Source of the DNA: an uncultured Eubacteriales bacterium
GTDB lineage: Bacteria > Bacillota > Clostridia > Oscillospirales > Oscillospiraceae
NCBI GenBank assembly: GCA_900315595.1
Contig: OMZQ01000009.1
Location: 1-56,294 of the forward strand
Length of the DNA stretch: 56,294 nt
Direction of reading: 5' to 3'
This document shows, in pieces, positions 53,711-56,294 of the stretch (the first letter of the stretch is position 1; the number at the start of each line of letters is the position of its first letter). Both the position numbers and the translations under genes were made by a program. The notes below the pieces were generated by a model that had not been told where the DNA came from, did no database searches, and was given only the letters and a program-made list of their open reading frames with translations.

Positions 53711-54646
53711 TCAGAGCTTCTCCGCCACGCGGAGCTTGGCGCTCCGGGCGCGGGGGTTGTCCGCCAGCTCCGCCTCACCGGAGAGGATGGGCTTGCGGGA
53801 AATCAGACGGACGGTTGGCTTCTTGCCGCAGACGCAGACCGGGAATTCCGGCGGGCAGGTACAGCCCTTTGCAGCCTGGGCCATTGCGTTTTTCACGATG
53901 CGATCCTCCAGCGAATGGAAGGTGATCACAGCCAGCCTTCCGCCCGGGTTCAGCCGGGGGATCGCAGCGGACATCATCTTGTCCACGGCGGTCAGCTCAT
54001 CGTTGACCGCGATCCGGATGGCCTGAAAGCTCCGCTTGGCCGGATGCTGCTTTTCGCGCAGAGCCTTTGCGGGCATCCCGGCGCGAATCGCATCGACGAG
54101 CTCGAACGTCGTCTCGATCGGCGCAGCTTCGCGCCGGCGGCAGATGGATGCGGCGATCTGTGGCGCATAGCGCTCCTCGCCGTAGGCGTAGAGAATGCGG
54201 CGCAGCTCCTCCTGCGGCCAGGTGTTGACGATCTCGCGGGCCGTCAGCCGATCCTCGGCGTTCATGCGCATGTCCAGCGGCGCGTCGGCCATGTAGGAAA
54301 AGCCTCGCTCCGCCTCGTCGAGCTGGGGAGAGGAAACGCCCAGGTCAAAGAGCATCCCGTCCACGCCGGGAATGCCCAGCCCGTCCAGGATCGAATCCAG
54401 CTCCGCGAAGTTGGAATGGACCAGGGTCACGCGATCGTGGACCGGCGCAAGACGCTCGCCTGCGGCGGCCAGAGCCTTCCGGTCCCGGTCCACGCCGATC
54501 AGCCGGCCCGTGGTCAGGCGGCGGGCGATCTCCAGCGAGTGCCCGGCGCCGCCCAGCGTCCCGTCCAGATAAATGCCGTCGGGGCGGACGTTCAGCGCGT
54601 CCACTGCCTCGCGGAGCAGAACGGAGACGTGATGAAATTCGCTCAC
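53711..54646 (-). CDS. rsmH: 16S rRNA (cytosine1402-N4)-methyltransferase
   Basis: 311 aa. SAM motif DGTLGGAGHS at 28-37, VSVLLREAVDAL start, DLGVSSPQLDEAERGFSY and RIAVNDELTA. It methylates C1402 near the ribosomal P site. It overlaps the mraZ stop by ATGA, as in most division clusters. Confidence 0.96.
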   Translation of the reverse strand: MSEFHHVSVLLREAVDALNVRPDGIYLDGTLGGAGHSLEIARRLTTGRLIGVDRDRKALAAAGERLAPVHDRVTLVHSNFAELDSILDGLGIPGVDGMLFDLGVSSPQLDEAERGFSYMADAPLDMRMNAEDRLTAREIVNTWPQEELRRILYAYGEERYAPQIAASICRRREAAPIETTFELVDAIRAGMPAKALREKQHPAKRSFQAIRIAVNDELTAVDKMMSAAIPRLNPGGRLAVITFHSLEDRIVKNAMAQAAKGCTCPPEFPVCVCGKKPTVRLISRKPILSGEAELADNPRARSAKLRVAEKL

Positions 54647-55062
54647 AGTCCCAGCTCCTTCAGTGCGTTCGCCAGAGAACCCGGCGTATCGAGGAAGGCG
54701 GCCTCCTTGGCGGCGTAGTCCTCGGCGTTCCAGATCTCGGCGTGGTCGCCTTCACCCAGGAAGGTGACGTTTTCCGTCAAATGGGCGTAATCGCGGAGGA
54801 TCTGCGGGACAACGAAGCGGCCCTGCTTGTCAGGCTCGCATTTTGCGACGTTGGCGCGGATATAGCGCAGCGCCGCGGAATCGGACAGGCGGACGGAGTT
54901 GAAGCTCTCGCTGACCTGCTCCCACTTTTTTGCGGGGTAGACGAGCAGGCTGTTTTCCAGACCGATCATCACGTAAAACACGTCGCCCAGCTCCTCCCGG
55001 AGCTTTGAAGGCACGAACAGACGCCCCTTGGCGTCTACGTTGTGCGTATATTTGCCGATCAA
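54643..55062 (-). CDS. mraZ: Transcriptional regulator MraZ
   Basis: 139 aa from TTG at 55062, with AGGAGG 7 nt before it; a longer frame upstream runs through the operator and ribosome site, and the in-frame GTG 9 bp up overlaps the ribosome site. Two AbrB-like swapped-hairpin repeats: VDAKGRLFVPSKLREEL at 9-25 and PDKQGRFVVPQILRDYA near 80-96. It binds direct repeats in its own leader and tunes the division cluster. Confidence 0.93.
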   Translation of the reverse strand: MIGKYTHNVDAKGRLFVPSKLREELGDVFYVMIGLENSLLVYPAKKWEQVSESFNSVRLSDSAALRYIRANVAKCEPDKQGRFVVPQILRDYAHLTENVTFLGEGDHAEIWNAEDYAAKEAAFLDTPGSLANALKELGL

Positions 55063-55100
55063 CCTGCTCACCTCCTCCCAAATTGGGGAATTTGTGGGAA

Positions 55101-55124
55101 TTCGCCCCATTTACATCCACTTTG
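55101..55124 (-). promoter_or_regulatory. Likely MraZ operator repeats
   Basis: On the minus strand CAAAGTGGATG is followed by TAAATGGGGCG, two roughly repeated AA[AG]TGG motifs at about 10-bp spacing, between the promoter and the mraZ start. MraZ binds tandem repeats of this kind in other bacteria. Confidence 0.5.
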
Positions 55125-55128
55125 CTCC

Positions 55129-55157
55129 ATTATAACTGCTTTGTAACGAAATTGCAA
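55129..55157 (-). promoter_or_regulatory. Promoter of the division and cell-wall cluster
   Basis: On the minus strand TTGCAA (55157-55152), 17 bp, TATAAT (55134-55129). Confidence 0.82.
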
Positions 55158-55221
55158 TCACTTTTTGCGCAATTTACAAGAAAATTTTGAACCCCGCTCC
55201 ACGGTCTTTCCCTCTGCGCGC

Positions 55222-55265
55222 AAAAAAGCCCGGACCGGCGCAAAATCGCTTGCGCCGGTCCGGGC
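55222..55265 (-). terminator. Intrinsic terminator of the SLH-domain gene
   Basis: On the minus strand GCCCGGACCGGCGC, a 10-nt loop and its exact complement, then TTTTTTG. Its direction suits the gene to its right. Confidence 0.88.
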
Positions 55266-55522
55266 AGACCGGGAATTATGCAGTTCAGACGGAGCATGCG
55301 CTGCTGAATAGATACCTGATTTCTTTACTTCCAACGAAGCAATCAAGTTCATCACCGGGCGCATCAAAACCGCTGATTGGGCGAACAATCAGGGGGTTAC
55401 TCCGTGGGGCGGCCGGACTCTGGCCGCCGAGCTTATGACGATGGGTGAGCGCTCCCGTCCGGGGTGGGCGTCGCGGAGCGGGTCCGGCGGCCTGAGGTCA
55501 GGCCGCCGCGGACGCGAAGGAA
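55266..55522. other. Gene-free spacer with two similar hairpins and a possible coding relic
   Basis: GGCGGCC-GGACTCT-GGCCGCC (55408-55428) and GGCGGCCTGA-GG-TCAGGCCGCC (55486-55507) share the same GC core. On the plus strand a frame open from 55312 encodes an ordered-looking stretch (starting DFFTSNEAIKFITGR) with no start codon or ribosome site, which may be a decayed gene. I see no intact gene here. Confidence 0.5.
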
Positions 55523-56294
55523 TCAGGGATTTTCGGGGTCCGGTTCCGGATCGGGGTTCGGGTCCGGATCGGGGTTCGGGTCCGGTTCCGGTTCCGGGTC
55601 CGGGTTCGGATCGGGGTCCGGGTTCGGATCGGGGAGCTGGGCGGCCCGGTAGAGGAAGGTCACGACCTGAGCGCGGGTGCAGGTATTCGCCGGGGAGAAC
55701 TTGGTCTTGGACGTGCCGTTGGTGACGCCCTTCTCCACGGCCCAGAGGACGGCCTTGTAGAAATAGTCGCCCTCGCTGACGTCCTTGAAGGGATTCTCCT
55801 CGGCCTCCGGCTCGGGGCAGCCCTTTGCGCGCCAGAGGAAGGTCACGACCTGATCGCGGGTGCAGGTATTCGCCGGGGAGAACTCGGTCTTGGACGTGCC
55901 GGTGGTGATCCCCTGCTCCACGGCCCAAAGGATGGCCTTGAAGGCGTAGCTCGACTCGTTCACGTCCTGGAAGGGATTCTCCGTTGAGGCGGGCTCGGGG
56001 CAGCCGTTCGCGCGCCAGAGGAAGGTCACGACCTGATCGCGGGTGCAGGTATTGTCGGGGGAGAAGAGGTTCGCCTTGGTGCCGGTGGTGATGCCGCCGA
56101 AGAAGGCCCAGTCGATCGGCGTGTGCGCCCAGTGGTCTTCCGCCGGGGCGTCGATGAAGATCTCACTGGCGCAGAGGACGGCTTCCTTCGTCTCGCCGCA
56201 GGTCTTGCAGGTGTATTTTGCCGTGCCGTGCTCGTCCTCGGTTGCGGGGGTCAGGATCTCCGTGACCTCCCAATAGTGGCCCTTGGCAGCCACC
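55523..56294 (-). CDS. SLH-domain surface protein, C-terminal part (cut by the window edge)
   Basis: At least 256 aa; the gene continues past the right edge, and the first Met seen is internal. A Cys-rich lead-in (CKTCGETK) precedes three S-layer homology repeats (about 45-95, 105-152, 165-215), each with the W-A-x2-G-I-T-x-G-T and TRDQVVTFLWRA pattern. SLH domains bind cell-wall pyruvylated polymers. The last about 40 residues are Pro-Asp-Asn/Glu repeats (PDPNPDP). The SLH repeats are nearly identical, which suggests recent duplication. Confidence 0.9.
   Translation of the reverse strand, partial: VAAKGHYWEVTEILTPATEDEHGTAKYTCKTCGETKEAVLCASEIFIDAPAEDHWAHTPIDWAFFGGITTGTKANLFSPDNTCTRDQVVTFLWRANGCPEPASTENPFQDVNESSYAFKAILWAVEQGITTGTSKTEFSPANTCTRDQVVTFLWRAKGCPEPEAEENPFKDVSEGDYFYKAVLWAVEKGVTNGTSKTKFSPANTCTRAQVVTFLYRAAQLPDPNPDPDPNPDPEPEPDPNPDPDPNPDPEPDPENP

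Overview
The window is about 60% GC and looks like the chromosome of a strictly anaerobic Gram-positive bacterium of the Clostridia, most like the Oscillospiraceae. The indications are TTGACA/TATAAT promoters with 17-bp spacing, strong AGGAGG ribosome sites (several with TTG or GTG starts), an oxygen-sensitive NrdD/NrdG reductase, a meso-diaminopimelate-type MurE, SLH surface domains and a PASTA penicillin-binding protein. Taxonomy is inferred from these features only.

Left part (1-7.5 kb): the 3' end of a 5S rRNA, then a minus-strand operon reading aroB (with an N-terminal chorismate mutase), aroC, aroE-aroK fusion, aroQ, a lipid kinase and a Nudix hydrolase. An IS110-family element with a long non-coding left end lies between the divergent aro promoter and a plus-strand gene for a small membrane protein, and seems to have separated that gene from its promoter.

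7.5-16 kb: a PHP-family histidinol phosphatase, a PfkB sugar/nucleoside kinase, a 58-aa four-cysteine protein missed by simple ORF calling, the tRNA-modifying enzyme MtaB, a cyclophilin lipoprotein, a 73-aa leader-like protein, and nrdG-nrdD, in which NrdD carries a C-terminal redoxin. The nrdG leader contains four phased DnaA-box-like repeats.

16-24 kb: a complete glycine-cleavage operon under a tandem glycine riboswitch: gcvT, gcvH, gcvPA, gcvPB, lplA (lipoylation of GcvH), a GNAT acetyltransferase and lpd.

24-31 kb: a zinc-ribbon/TPR membrane protein, a tRNA dihydrouridine synthase and two tandem paralogous zinc-ribbon membrane proteins with Tyr/Gln repeat linkers. 31-36 kb: the str operon (L7Ae-like protein, rpsL, rpsG, fusA, tuf), not preceded by rpoBC and with structured leaders. 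36-40.5 kb: an ECF sigma factor, a putative anti-sigma membrane protein and an ABC-2 exporter, apparently autoregulated.

40.5-55.2 kb: the minus-strand division and cell-wall cluster mraZ-rsmH-ftsL-PBP-murE/murF fusion-mraY-ftsW-murG-murA-ftsQ, then ftsZ with its own promoter. murD, murC, murB and ftsA are absent from it. The right edge holds the C-terminal part of an SLH-domain surface protein with a Pro-Asp repeat tail.
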